Origin: Argyresthia goedartella
Taxonomy: Eukaryota; Arthropoda; Insecta; Lepidoptera; Argyresthiidae
Reading direction: 5' to 3'
Assembly (NCBI GenBank): GCA_949825045.1
Contig: OX463813.1
Coordinates: 2,790,001-2,854,000 of the forward strand
Length of the DNA: 64,000 bases
This document shows, piece after piece, positions 1-11,600 of this stretch. How positions within the stretch are numbered: the first letter of the stretch is position 1; each line of letters starts with the position of its first letter. The notes beneath the pieces were generated by a model that made no database searches, was not told the DNA's origin, and saw only the letters and a program-made list of their open reading frames with translations. A program made the translations under genes and the position numbers.

Positions 1-526
1 TATTGTTTTGCTTTTGCTACTGCTTATAAATATAGTGATATTTTTGTATTCGTGTCACGTGTCAATCGACGCGCGTTATTGTGATTGTTTACCAATTTCG
101 AGGTTAGAATAAAATCAATCATCTTCAAACATACTGTATAGTGAAATTGCATTAGTGTGAGTACTGTGAACGTGCCAGCTTTAGTTAACCGATCTATAAG
201 ATTGCGCCACACTCCACCACCTCAATGAAGAGTATTCTGACATTTGATTCGTTTAAAAGCTTCCAAATGAGCTGTCTGAAAAGTCCTAATTCTGGATGTA
301 TGTAAAGAAAATATAGAATTCCAAAAAAAAAATTAATTTCAGAGGGGCTGTTATGATGTTACATCGATGCCCGGTTTCCGAAAAAAAAATACTGTGACTT
401 CCGAAAAGAAAATTGTAGCATTACCCCTTTGTATTTGTATGCAACTCCGTCCAGCTGATCACGTGACTTATTGTACGCATGCAGTTACACTCATTGGAAT
501 AGTAATTAATATAAGTAATACTTACT
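1..526. other. Intergenic, nothing recognised
   Basis: AT-rich sequence with frequent stops in all frames. I see no coding signal or repeat boundary before the SINE that follows. Confidence 0.5.
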
Positions 527-728
527 TTGACGACCTCTGTGGCATTACGGTACTAGGCTCCGCCTCCCAAGCAAGAGGTCCGTGATTCGAATCCAGGCTG
601 GGGAAGAAGAAAAAGCCCCTAGGTCTTGGATGTTTATATGTGTGTGACGTTGCCTTTTTTATTCCCACAGCACAGAACATCCTAGTGAGGGGACAGAAGC
701 AGTATGTGCCTGTGTATGTTCATGTATG
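527..728 (+). mobile_element. SINE-B copy (tRNA-derived), degenerate
   Basis: SINE-B is defined here by a tRNA-like head with an A box (TGGCGCAGCGG in good copies) and a B box (GGTTCGATCC). The head is followed by a body reading 'aggtcttggatg', then 'gacacagggtatcctagtgtggg' in variants, and a tail rich in 'catgtatg/aaacat'. This copy has a damaged A box and a B box reading GATTCGAATCC, so it is old. Confidence 0.75.
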
Positions 729-925
729 TACCAAAATTTTAAGATCCACTCGAAATAGAATCTCAAAATCGCGTAATTCTCTACCCGCCACGTGAACTGA
801 ACACATAATCTTCATCGTCAATACTTCACTGAATGCTATCGGTGTTTGTTGATGCGTAGCGCAGTAATGCTAGTGGAAAACATACATCGCTGGAGTGCAT
901 AGGGTGGCTCAAGTATTATGGAATA

Positions 926-1180
926 AAAACCGGTCAAGTGCGAGTCAAAGTCGCACTTCAAGTCCCGTACCTTAACCACAAGAAAAAAGACAAAAATCAT
1001 ACACGTCTCTCTAAGTACACCCAATGTATTTTTAAAAACGACACCCCAAAAAAGACTTTTATAGTTTATTATGTGTTGCTTAAGCGGCTATAGAAATATA
1101 CACACTGTGGAAATATGATCTGTGGCTAATTCATTTTATGAGATAAAGATAGACAGACAGCTGCGGGGCGGAGGCTTAAT
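926..1180 (+). repeat. Family D interspersed repeat, decayed
   Basis: Family D has a left end like 'ggtcaagtgcgagtcggact', a middle with 'ttgttatagcggcaacag', a run of GACGGAC units and a right end like 'cttcgggtacggaaccct'. Here only the left end ('ggtcaagtgcgagtc') and the 'agacagacagctgcgg' part near the right end are clear. No ORF or clear terminal inverted repeat is visible. It resembles an abundant lepidopteran repeat, from recollection only. Confidence 0.5.
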
Positions 1181-1195
1181 AATTAAAAAATTAAA

Positions 1196-1869
1196 AAGGT
1201 CCAAATTCCAAATTTCTTTATTACTGTAGATATTTACACTTAGCGATCGTAATTTTTTGCCTCTTATCTACATTGGACTTCTGTGGGAGCAGAAGGGCGT
1301 AGAAAATCCCACAGATTAATTTTTAGATCTCTTTTAAAAATTGCTTGTGCTTAACTAATACAAATATATCAGTATCATAATTAATAAGCAGGAATAAATA
1401 ATTACAACATTATTAATAGCAAGGTCTGTGTTGAGCCAGATTAACTCCTTACAGTCCCGTCATTTAATTAATCTTGAACATTGTAATAGCCCTTTTTCGA
1501 CAAAGTCGCTTTAACATGGTTTTTAACTTGCTCAAATGGCAATTTCAAGATATCCAGAGGTATCTTATTGTAGTAGAGAATGCACTGACCCTTGAAAGAA
1601 TTGCTAACCTTCGCGAGTCTAAACCGGGGCGCACATAGTCTGTGATTATTTCTTAGGTTAACATTACAGCTATCGCTAAGTTTGAAAAATGTTGTAAGGC
1701 TCTTGCGTACATACATTATATTTTCGAAAATAAATTGACTAGCTACTGTTAGTATGTCAATTTCTTTAAAAAGCTCTCTTAAGGAGTCTGTTCGTTTTAA
1801 ATAATAATTGCTCGAATAACTCTTTTCTGTAAAATAAAAATACTTTGAATATCCGCTGCTTTCCCCCAC
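1196..1869 (-). mobile_element. LINE family A, 3' end with C-terminal RT fragment
   Basis: On the minus strand an open frame from 1869 to 1468 (133 codons) reads as the C-terminal tail of a LINE reverse transcriptase ORF, with KRTDSLRELFKEIDILTV and RFRLAKVSNSFKGQ-type motifs. A 3' UTR of about 270 bp follows, ending near 1196 with 'ctacagtaataaagaaat'. The same tail sequence recurs at 28142-28384, 39415-39927 and 41865-42285. The copy is 5'-truncated and has no RT catalytic core, so it is dead. The 3' UTR holds a GTGGGA/TCCCAC inverted pair seen in the sister copies. The clade is not certain; a Jockey/CR1-type element fits. Confidence 0.7.
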
Positions 1870-2739
1870 AACAAGATACCATAGGAAATTACACTATAAA
1901 AGTAACTAAAATATATTAGACTAGATGTAGCCACATCCGTGTTTTGTCTGATGATTCCCGTTCAGCACCCTTCGGGTACGGATCCCAAGAAAGCAGGGAG
2001 ATGAGTAATCTGCATGTCAGGAGTGTTTGGATGGTAAATATAGAAATGGGTCAGGCTGTCGGCAGTTTGTAATGCCGATATTATTGTGTGTGACAAGATT
2101 CAGAGGCTTTTCTGGCGAGAAATTAGCATGATGCTCTATGGCAACAAATATATTGTTTACCGATAATAAGTTTTGACTACCAGATTTGCTTGATGATCAT
2201 CAAATTTAGTGCTCCTACGAAGTTTCACAGAACCGTCACTTTCATTATTATTGTAAGTATTTCTATACAATGTCTGCAATGAAATGCCTACAGGTAAAGA
2301 CAAAACTCTTCAAACATCAAAATAACAATTAATATTTTAACCAGCGTCACCATGTTCCTATCGCAATAACAACCCACGTTTGAGTACATTTCAAATTAAC
2401 AATATCGTATGTGCCCTGAAATAATACGTTTTGTTATCATCTTATTTCGGTGGGTGACTTTCACATTACGCATTTGAAGGCAGTGAAATTGAATTTCTCT
2501 ACAGAGTTCGGCGGGATTTGTGCTTCATACCTATAATTTCTTGCTCGTGGTATTTTCTTAAAACTGGAATGAGATAATGTGGGTTAGGATATATTAGATG
2601 TAGGTAGGGTTTAATTAAATATACACAATTATCACGTAGTTTTAGTAATCTGTGTATTATCTCAAAGGGATCCATCTAAACAAACATACATGTGGTTATT
2701 TTTATGCAAGCGCATATTGTGCTGTTAGCCCAATATTTA
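1870..2739. other. Intergenic, only a family D scrap
   Basis: No gene seen. Around 1946-1985 there is 'cacccttcgggtacggatcc', a fragment of the family D right end. The rest is AT-rich and unrecognised. Confidence 0.45.
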
Positions 2740-3065
2740 GATGCCTCTATGTCGTAGTAACAAGGATCAGCGATGAATGCCAGGATCGTATCAAGTGGAA
2801 GTCTTTAGTCTCTGCCTTCCCCTCCTTGGGAAAAAAAGGCGTGAGCATGATGTATGGTTATTCCATGACGGTTATAAAACGTCAGCTTTTTTAGTGAGCC
2901 TACACGGTGTCCAAATACTGAGCAAAGAGCTCACCGGTTCGAGCCCAGACATCTCTAGCTAAAGCTTCATGAATCCACTCTGTCAGGAAATTGTCCAGGT
3001 CGTCCCTCCATCTCCTTCTGGGCCTTCCCCTACGCCGGTGTCCGTCTGTAGGCGTCATTCAGCCA
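2740..3065. mobile_element. LINE fragments in opposite orientations
   Basis: On the minus strand, from 3065 to about 2890, there is an uninterrupted stretch with the motif GRPRRRWRDDLDNFL followed by EWIHEALARD. This is the typical post-RT C-terminus of several LINE clades (GRP-x-RW-x-DD ... W ... A-x-DR). On the plus strand, about 2777-2865, 'tctctgccttcccctccttggg' followed by 'aggcgtga' resembles a lepidopteran LINE 3' UTR. The two pieces are back to back. Neither is functional. Confidence 0.5.
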
Positions 3066-3506
3066 GTCAGTCAAAACTTCAGTGTTTTTTCGATATCACT
3101 TAACTGAAGTAGCCAATTTCGTATACGCTAAAAAGCAGCAACAAAGATAACGAATGATTCACAAATTGGTAAAATTTGCAAGAAGATCTTCTTGAATAAA
3201 TTCCTTCGGTGCACTATGAGATGATACCTTTTGAGTACGAATGAAATTTTATAATCCATTTGAAATACTCCAGTGAAATGCTGATTTCTTTGTTTATCGC
3301 AAGTAGTTTCCGTTTCTTTTTACATTTTCAAGAAATGTTGTAGATTGAAGTTTGTTTGACTCTCAGTAATCTTGAAAAAAGACGGAATTGGAACTAAGGT
3401 ACTCTTTCGTGTTTGCTTCAAGAGAACACGAACACGATAGGTACCTTAAGTTGCGTCCCCTGTCATGCAAATCGGAGTACATAGTCACTGAGTACTACTA
3501 CTACTA
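3066..3506. other. Intergenic, short CTA microsatellite
   Basis: Nothing gene-like. A (CTA)n run at about 3495-3510 marks the left edge of the family G insertion, and a similar run lies at its right edge near 4132. Confidence 0.45.
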
Positions 3507-4131
3507 CTAGTGGCCCTGTGGGCAGTAGACCTCGCTAACAGGGGGGACTGTGAACCCACTTTTAGGTAAGTATTTTAGATTAAATCAAAATCAATTAGTA
3601 AAGTAGCCGCACCAATAACTTTGTAAACTACTTTTTGCGATTTAAAATACAATCTATTAAATTTTCACGAAAATAGTTATAGTCTATTTCACTCACTCTC
3701 ATGGTCTGTATAGATCCTCTTTACTAATCCGTCTCCGACTTCGAGGAGTCCAAACTTGGTTGTTTGAAAATATTTCTTGGATTTTTAGAAAACAGGCAGC
3801 CGAAACGTTATGGTGTAGTATATTTTTAGAACCGGCTCATGAAGCCCTTTAATTTGATAGCCCACAGGATACTTTTCAGATAAAATAATAAAAAATCCCG
3901 TACAAAAAAATAAATAAATACGTCATAGCTCCCACCCAAGAGGAAAATCGAGAAAAGCTCTCAACAAAAAAAAAATTACTCAAGGAACACGTATGCCAAG
4001 TTTTGTGAGGATCGCTTGAAAACTGTGGCCCCTAGACCGGAACTGACAGACACACAGCGACAAACGAAAGCAAAATCAGCCTCCTATCTTGTCGAAATGG
4101 AGCCCTTGGCTCGCTTCGCTCGCTCGGTCAA
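3507..4131 (+). repeat. Family G interspersed repeat, copy 1
   Basis: A repeat of about 625 bp that begins 'agtggccctgtgggcagtag' and ends 'gctcgcttcgctcgctcggtca'-like. It is highly similar to 34741-35391 in the same orientation. It lies between two CTA runs, which could be a target duplication or a slipped microsatellite. There is no ORF. It is non-autonomous and its class is unknown. Confidence 0.65.
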
Positions 4132-4176
4132 CTACTACTACTGAGTACAGTATGGAGTACCGTATCGGTGGATTTA

Positions 4177-4430
4177 TTAATAATAATAATACCTTGGACA
4201 CTATTTACACACATTGATCTAGCCCCTAACTAGGATTACCTGTATTTTGGGTACTAGACAACGATACACATACTTATATAGATAAATCTTATTCTTAGAT
4301 AGATAAACAACCATGACTAGGGTACAAACATCCGTTCTTATTAAACAAATATTTGCCCCCACCGGGATTCGATCCCGGGACCCTTGGCTTCGTAGGCAGG
4401 GTCACTACCGACTAGGCCATTCGGGTCGTC
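4177..4430 (-). mobile_element. SINE-A copy
   Basis: SINE-A has a tRNA-like head with an A box (TGGCCGAGTCGGC in good copies) and a B box (GGTTCGAATCC, on the minus strand here). The body contains 'ggttgtttatctat' and 'gtctagtacccaaga', and the tail is (TAT/TTA)n. Copy 1 has a slightly altered A box (TGGCCTAGTCGG). The left edge is the simple tail (AAT)n. Confidence 0.8.
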
Positions 4431-4567
4431 ATTTTCATCAAATGAAGTATTTTCACAACTGATATGATAGGATTAGGGTAAGGAAAGATACACGTTAAAC
4501 AGGTCAATGACCTGGTTAAGCTGACGTTTTGGGTGGCCGCGACAAAATAGAGAAATAAATTGTTAAT

Positions 4568-4862
4568 TCATCCGTCTGTCACCAAGCTGTATCTCATGAA
4601 CAGACAGATTAATTTTTCACAGATGATGTATTTCTGTTGCCGCTATAACAACAAATACTAAAAAACAGAATAAAATAAATATTTGAGGGGGCTCCCATAT
4701 AACAATTCTTTCAATACCACATACAAAATTATGAATGCACCTGGTTACGTGCATGGAGTGTGAAAGTGGCCGCACCAACAACTTTGTAAACAACATCTTG
4801 CTATGTAAAATCCAAACTATTCATTCCACACCATCCCTACCATTTGTACGGTGGAACCAAGA
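4568..4862 (-). repeat. Family D repeat, partial
   Basis: It carries the internal markers 'ttgccgctataacaacaaat', 'gcacctggttacgtgcatgg' and 'ccaaactattcattccacac' in reverse orientation. The left end with 'gtgcgagtcgg' is missing and replaced by unrelated sequence after 4862. Confidence 0.65.
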
Positions 4863-5338
4863 TTAACTCATGTGAATAACAGATAAATTTTTGAGGCCGA
4901 TGAATTTACTGTTTTTTTTTCTAAAGCGCTCTTTAGTGGTGTTCTGTGAACTTGGGCCTAAAAACAGATTTGAGTTTGATCTCAAACGTTTCTAGGGTAG
5001 GTCTATAAAGCCTCCTTCTCTTTAAAGATACCCACCAGACCCAAAGATGTAAGGAATTCACATAATCAGTGTTGCAGTTTTATTCGGCATTTTCACAGCT
5101 CTCATGAAACAGTAGCACTTATACTGCGTACAGAAGACAACTCGTGATTCGATAGTATTTCGTCTTTGATTCGTTTTCTGGGACTGTGCTAACATAAGAC
5201 GATACGAGTGTAAGGCAATATTCTTACAAAAGTATTCCACCAAGTCTACGTGTAGGGAGTAATTAAACAAACCTTTGTGTTACAGGAAGCTAGTTCAGCG
5301 CCGTTAAGTGGGTCGTAAATAAAACTCCATCTTACTTT
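4863..5338. other. Intergenic, nothing recognised
   Basis: The minus-strand open frame at 5058-5270 (70 codons) has no recognisable motif and no supporting context, so I do not call it. Confidence 0.4.
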
Positions 5339-5525
5339 TACGGTCTCTGTGGCGCTGCGGTTGTGGCTATGCCTACTATGCTAGAGGTCCCGGGTTCGAT
5401 ACCCGGCTGGGGATAAAAAAACAGGTCTTGGATGTTATATGTATGTTGTCGCGTTTCTGGTTCCCGCGACACAGGGTATCCTAGTGTGGGGCCAGAATAA
5501 ATGTGTATGTTTATGTTATGTTACC
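5339..5525 (+). mobile_element. SINE-B copy
   Basis: The head reads 'tctctgtggcgctgcggttg' with a B box GGTTCGATACC. The body 'caggtcttggatg' and 'gacacagggtatcctagtg' is intact. This copy is better preserved than the one at 527. Confidence 0.8.
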
Positions 5526-6538
5526 TTATTATCGACCATAGATAGATATCGAGCTTATAAATCATGTTACCCTGATATGCAGATCCTTCATGCTCTTTCC
5601 TTCGCCCAACAGTCAGCTTAACTTTTCTGATTTTTCTTGGAGGGTAACCTTAAAATAAAGCCAACGTACCAACCGTGTTTGAGTTATGTAGAAAGTAAAG
5701 CCTAGATTACACTAGGGGACAAATGTCCCGCAACATGTCGAGCAACGCTCAATCTAAAACATCCTCCGTGGTTGCCCCCAGTGTATCCAAGGCTTTCTTT
5801 ATTTCTTCCACGGTACCAATTGAGATAGGTTAATGCGAAAAAAGAAGTGCTTTAGGTACTAACCTAATAACGAAGGTAGAAATGTTATCCAAAGTACCAA
5901 CAGAGTTACTGTGACTAACGGGAAAAGTTATGCTTTATAAGTTCTCAACCATACCGTCTTGTTCGGCATATCGTGTGTTTTACACGCAAACATAAAAGTC
6001 GTCAGGAAAGTGCTAGTTTTATCTTTCAACGAAATCGTAACGTTACAAGTTGTGGCGCTTTACTTGGTGCAGTTTTATTGCCCTGACTTGTATTTCACGT
6101 ATGGAAATGAACGGTACATAACATAGTAGAACGAGCGATGAAGAGTCTCCGTTGCTAGAATGCCAAAATGACAATTAAGCGGCCCTTTAATTGAGCAGCA
6201 CTCTCTGCATTCGGTCATCAATCTACTAATGAAACATAAAATATTGAGCCCTCGCATTCAGGTAGAAGCTTTCACAGAACTATCACTGGAAAGTTTGAAA
6301 CAGAAACAAAAGCACAATCGAAAAACTAAAAGTGTCCATTCGCAAGTTTTAATTAACAAAACTTTGACACTGAAAGCTTCAGGTGGTCTCGGTATTTCAT
6401 ACCAGTTTGTATTTCAATTAGGGGCTTCATGTCCGAATGCACTTACTGCTGCTCAAGTTAAGTGCAGCCTGGCGCTGTCATTTTTATGACGAGAGACAGC
6501 GACAGCGAGTTTGAGTGGCTCAATCTCCATCGAGAATT
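5526..6538. other. Intergenic flank of the LTR complex
   Basis: No gene or repeat boundary recognised. The last four bases, AATT at 6535-6538, are the left copy of the target-site duplication of the LTR complex. Confidence 0.5.
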
Positions 6539-7885
6539 TGTAACGTTGTAAGTTACCGTTGTCTTCACTCTATCATTAACTGGTCTTATTTTAAATTTAA
6601 GTAGTAATTCTCTTAATAAAACTACCAAATGAGGCTAGTAATCACAGTATTAATTTTCACGCGCTGTACTAGCAACATTCCACTGTTGACAACTCACTCG
6701 CTCTGCTATGATTGGCCCGTTTTAAACTAACTAGCCGTGACCGCAACTTGACTTTGCGGCGCCGGCGTCATTCCGAAAACTCACTCAGCACTATACGCAC
6801 GTCCGTCCTACTGGCGCTCTGTAACGGTCCCTTTTTACCGTACGCCGACGAACGACTCTAAACAGTAATTACTTACGTTTAATCATAACGTACTACTAGT
6901 AGTTACGTTTTAGTTTTGTCTGTGCTTCATATTAACCCCGATTGAGGTGAGTGGTGAAAGATACTGTTTTAAAATCATCTTACCGTTAGGTACTTTCGGG
7001 CTTACTCATTTGTGTCCAGAATCATCTCATTTCATTTATTGCTTGTTGCGTTTTATTCCTTTTAGACTCGCTAATTATTATTTCGCGATATTCACATCGC
7101 ATTGTAACGCAAATTGCTACCCGCTTTTAGACACGCGTTAGTGTGTCTTGGCTTCTTATAGAATGTCTGGAAAATATGTTCAGCTTACTAAATTATACTA
7201 GCTACCTTTTTGTGTGGAAATTGTTGATTGTTACCGGCAGATTTCATATTTGGGCATTTCATAAAATGTCCGGATTGTTTGCATAATGTCCCAAGTGAGG
7301 TCTGCCGATAAACAAATAAATATCCTTTTTTCATATATAGAAATAATTAATGTTACCGGCAGATTGCACATTTGGACATTTTGTAGAATGTCCGATTATT
7401 TGTAAAATGTCCCAAGTGGGGTCTGCCGATAACAAATATGAATGCTTGCTTGTTTTTATTCCTAGCACTGTATTTTCCTTTGTATATGTAACTCCGTTCT
7501 GATTGTTACCACCACGACAACACTATTCTTTTCTTGGCGGGTGGAGCATTCGGACGGAGTGCAGTAACAGATGTTAAAGGAGGAACGGTTTCGAATTCCA
7601 GTTCGGGGTTCCTGGCACCTCTTCGGGATCACCGCTTTTCCTCGCTACCCTACGGTTTCCCGGTTCCTGACACCGCTTCGGGCTAACCTGCTTCCCTGCT
7701 CCGGCTGCATTCGGACCGTTACTTCTCCGACGTCAGCGGCACTCCGACTACGGCAAAACCCGCAGGGAAGATTCGTTGCTGCGTAACCAGGGTCAGACTA
7801 CATTTGGAGAACCCACGTTAAATAAAATTTCTTGTTGGCTACCTATTTGGAATCTTTTTATTCCTCTCCAAGTAGGGACGTCACA
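6539..7885 (+). repeat. 5' LTR (full length, 1,347 bp)
   Basis: It begins TGTAACG and ends GTCACA. It matches 17210-18556 in every stretch I compared. The initiator-like CCAGTTC places the inferred transcription start at A7600, which leaves U3 of about 1,061 bp and R-U5 of 286 bp. A GGATC motif about 27 nt downstream resembles a DPE. AATAAA lies in the R region, in the 'gttaaataaaatttc' context near 7820. Together with the following 18 nt this segment equals a plus-strand strong-stop DNA. Confidence 0.92.
7230..7433 (+). repeat. Paired hairpin repeats inside U3
   Basis: Two related units, 7230-7313 and 7352-7433, each open with GTTACCGGCAGA and close with TCTGCCGATAAAC or TCTGCCGATAAC, so the ends are inverted. 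Inside lie repeated AATGTCC/GGACATT boxes, partly palindromic in the second unit. The same pair is at 17901-17984 and 18023-18104. The inverted LTR at 7905-8639 lacks the whole region. It may be a regulatory module or an older foldback insertion in U3. Confidence 0.7.
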
Positions 7886-7886
7886 G

Positions 7887-7904
7887 TGGCGCCCAACGTG
7901 GGGC
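7887..7904 (+). other. 18-nt tRNA-Lys-derived primer-binding site copy
   Basis: TGGCGCCCAACGTGGGGC is the exact complement of the last 18 nt of tRNA-Lys (the 'Lys1,2' PBS of retroviruses; the insect tRNA-Lys CUU end matches from memory). The element's own PBS at 13649-13665 and 14241-14257 instead reads TGGCGCCCATAACGTGG, with TA inserted, and diverges after it. This site therefore looks copied from the tRNA itself, ending where reverse transcriptase stops at the methylated A58. It runs straight into the inverted LTR. Confidence 0.85.
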
Positions 7905-8639
7905 GTCCCTACTTGGAGAGGAATAAAAAGATTCCAAATAGGTAGCCAACAAGAAATTTTATTTAACGTGGGTTCTCCAAATGTAGTCTGACCCTGGTTA
8001 CGCAGCAACGAATCTTCCCTGCGGGTTTTGCCGTAGTCGGAGTGCCGCTGACGTCGGAGAAGTAACGGTCCGAATGCAGCCGGAGCAGGGAAGCAGGTTA
8101 GCCCGAAGCGGTGTCAGGAACCGGGAAACCGTAGGGTAGCGAGGAAAAGCGGTGATCCCGAAGAGGTGCCAGGAACCCCGAACTGGAATTCGAAACCGTT
8201 CCTCCTTTAACATCTGTTACTGCACTCCGTCCGAATGCTCCACCCGCCAAGAAAAGAATAGTGTTGTCGTGGTGGTAACAATCAGAACGGAGTTACATAT
8301 ACAAAGTAATTACTGTTTAGAGTCGTTCGTCGGCGTACGGTAAAAAGGGACCGTTACAGAGCGCCAGTAGGACGGACGTGCGTATAGTGCTGAGTGAGTT
8401 TTCGGAATGACGCCGGCGCCGCAAAGTCAAGTTGCGGTCACGGCTAGTTAGTTTAAAACGGGCCAATCATAGCAGAGCGAGTGAGTTGTCAACAGTGGAA
8501 TGTTGCTAGTACAGCGCGTGAAAATTAATACTGTGATTACTAGCCTCATTTGGTAGTTTTATTAAGAGAATTACTACTTAAATTTAAAATAAGACCAGTT
8601 AATGATAGAGTGAAGACAACGGTAACTTACAACGTTACA
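7905..8639 (-). repeat. Inverted 3' LTR with 606-bp U3 deletion
   Basis: This is the reverse complement of the LTR. It lacks the outermost 5-6 bp at its U5 end (7905 side) and an internal 606 bp equivalent to 6875-7480. The deletion ends share CTT. The U3 start (ACA at 8637-8639) abuts the polypurine tract exactly, as expected for a 3' LTR. In this orientation it is the 3' LTR of the intact gag-pol arm. Confidence 0.9.
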
Positions 8640-8653
8640 ATACCCCCTCGCCC
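8640..8653 (-). other. Polypurine tract of the minus arm
   Basis: On the minus strand GGGCGAGGGGGTAT lies immediately before the LTR TGT, the standard primer site for plus-strand DNA synthesis. There is no ORF between the pol stop at 8696 and this tract, so no env gene. Confidence 0.85.
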
Positions 8654-8695
8654 AGTAAAGGGTTTTCATACGTAATGAAAATCCAAAACCTAATT

Positions 8696-11600
8696 CTAAA
8701 TATTCTTAACTAGTTTTAGATCCTTAACATGCCAGGTGCCTAAGTCCTTTCCCGTCATATCCTCTAAAATGTATACCAAGGGTGATTTCTTAGCGGAGAC
8801 GCGACATTTGGTATATTTGGGCGCTAACTTTTTACTAAAGTACTTGTCTTTATCACTCAAGACATAAGCACGTTTTAGGACAATGTCGCCTACGCTGAAT
8901 TCTGCCTCTTTCCGCCTAAGATTATAGTGCGCCGTATTTTTTTTATGTGCGTGCCAAAGAGATGCCTGTACCTTATCAAAATATTTTGACAGGTGACCCA
9001 GATTTTCAGCGTAAATGTCGCGTGGCAGAAATAGTAGTTCCTCACCCAGATCGTTATCTGTATAATGAGAACCACAAGTAACCGTTTCTCGTCCGTACAC
9101 GAGGAACGATGGAGTGTAGCCAGTTGCTTCATTGACGGAGTTGTTAATGGCATACTGTATTTTGGGAATATAAGTGTCCCAGGTTCTGTGGTCATTGTCC
9201 ACGTAGGTGGAAATACATGTAACTATTGTTTTGTTATAGCGCTCGACAGTGTTTACTTGCGGAGTATATCTCGGAGAGAAGAATACGTTAGGTATCTTGT
9301 ATTTCTTAAAGAGGGTATTTGTTACCGAGCTAATAAACTGGGTACCATTGTCAAGGAATATTGTCTGTGGGATTCCGTGGACCAGAAACACAGAGTCCTC
9401 CAGAGCCTTGACGACAGCTTCCGAAGTAGCGCGTCGCATGGGAAAAATAAGGCAATATTTTGAGAAGCAACATGTTACGACCAAAATATAACTATTCTGC
9501 TTTCGACTGACCGGAAGTGGACCTATGAAATCAATGGATATCATTTGAAACGGCCGTGAGCATTGTTTAGGTCGACCCATCGTACCCAGCGTCGGATGGT
9601 TTTGTGGTTTGTAAGTGAGACATTTTGAACAAGAACCAACAAAACGTACGACGTCTTGGTGCATGCCCGGCCAGTAGTATCGAAGAAGTAAGCGTCGATA
9701 GGTCTTGAAAATACCCAAGTGAGCAGCAGTAGGGTCAGCATGATTCTCCTCTATGACGCTGTCACGCAATTCTTTCGGCACCACTTCCTTCCAGGAAAAC
9801 TCCGAAATCATTTCGCACTTATTTTTGGAGTGGCGATAGAGAGCACCACCTTCGATCAAGTAGTTAGGAAAGAGGTTCGGCTTTTCTAAACAACCGTTAT
9901 AAATGTTTTTGTACCATGTGTCAGTAGTAGTCAAATTAGAGTTGACCGTACTGATAGAAGCACATGGGAAAGCACGAGATAGTGCATCTGGAATGACATT
10001 ATCGACCCCACGACGATGTTTAAGTTCGAAATTAAAGGCAGACAACCTCACACACCAGCGTGCTAGTCTTCCGGTAGGGTTGTCCAGTGACAAGAACCAT
10101 TTGAGCGCGGAGTGGTCGGTGTAAACGGTAAAGGTTTTTCCGTTTTCCAAGTAACACCGCCAGTGTTCTAGAGCGGTTAAAACTGCTAGCGTCTCCCTCT
10201 CGGTTATACTGTAGTTCTTCTCAGATCCCGACAACGCCCTACTCATGTATGCAATCGGATGTTCTTTACCATCAATCGTTTGTGTGAGCATGGCACCAAT
10301 CCCAAAATTGCTCGCATCAGTGTGTACTTCGAACGGTAAATCGTAATTGGGACAAGAGAGAACCGGGGCTGATACAAGACACTCTTTTAGCTTATTAAAA
10401 GCATCATCAGCTTCAGTTGTCCACTGAAACTTGGGTGCGTTCTTCTTACTTGAAGTCAGCTGGTTGAGTGGTCCGGCAATAGTGCTAAAGTTGGGGACGA
10501 AACGGCGGTACCACGTGGCTGTTCCAAGGAAGCGTTTAAGATCTTTTTTTTTTGTGGGTGTTGGGAAATTAAGGATAGCCTCGACTTTTTCAGGATCAGT
10601 GCGAAGGCCATGCGCATCCACAACATAACCCAAGTACTTCAACTCATTTCTGAAGAACTTGCATTTTTCAAGGTTGATGGATAAGTTCGCTTGTTTTAAT
10701 TTATGCAGCACGCCTAGTAGTAAGGACACGTGTTCCTCAAAGCTGCTGCTGATGATAATAATATCATCTAAATATGCGAACGCCTTTAGATCAAAATTCC
10801 CGAACAGAAGATCGACAAGCCTTTGTTGAGTGGCAGGGGCATTGGTGAGACCGAAAGCAGTGGTCTTAAAACGGAGAGTTCCTCTGCCTGGAACATAGAA
10901 TGCAGTTTTGTCTTGATCTTCTGGAGCTATTGGAATTTGCCAGAACGCTTTCGACAAATCTACGCTAGATAAGAATTTTGCATCGCGTAGGTTGTCTAAT
11001 ATTTCAGTTATATAGGGTAGGTTATATGCGTCCTTTTTTGTGACCGAATTCAGTTTACGGCTGTCGAGGCAAAAGCGAGGTTGTCCATTCTTTTTATAGA
11101 CAATGAGGACAGGGGACGACCAAGCGCTCTCGCAAGGTTCAACTACATCTAACGCTAGCATTTCGTCGACTTGCTCTACCAAAATTCGCTGCTTCTCAGG
11201 TGACATTCGATAGTAACGTTGTCTTATAGGTTGAGAGTCACCAGTATCGATATGGTGAGTTATAAGACTAGTTCTACCAAGGCCCATACTGTCAGTGGAG
11301 ATTTCCTGGAATTGACTGACAATTGAATCGGCTGTGGACTTTTGTGAATCAGAGAGATTATCGTAAGACTGTATAAAAGTCTCATTTTTGTCGATACTTA
11401 TTTCTGCCAAAGAAGAGTTGGACAAGGTGATGCTACCTAAGTATTTGGGACAAATATTGAAAATCCGCCAAAAGTCAATGCCTAGGATAAGTGGGCTGTC
11501 CACATTTGGTAACACGTAACCCTTAATAATGTGGAATTGTTCTTCAAAGTGAATGGGAAGATTGATGTAGCCAATACTTTGAAGGGACTGGCCTCCAGCA

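Noticed and set aside
4345..4430. Functional tRNA genes at B-box hits (SINE heads here and at 19790, 21541, 25093, 60375, 61045 and others)
   Set aside because: Each is followed by the same SINE body and tail, the acceptor stems do not pair well, and no Pol III terminator sits right after the tRNA part.
8653..8695. Envelope gene between pol and the 3' LTR
   Set aside because: Only about 40 bp separate the pol stop from the polypurine tract.
9065..9463. Plus-strand open frames over pol (and mirror frames over the plus arm)
   Set aside because: They are antisense shadows of the conserved integrase coding sequence.
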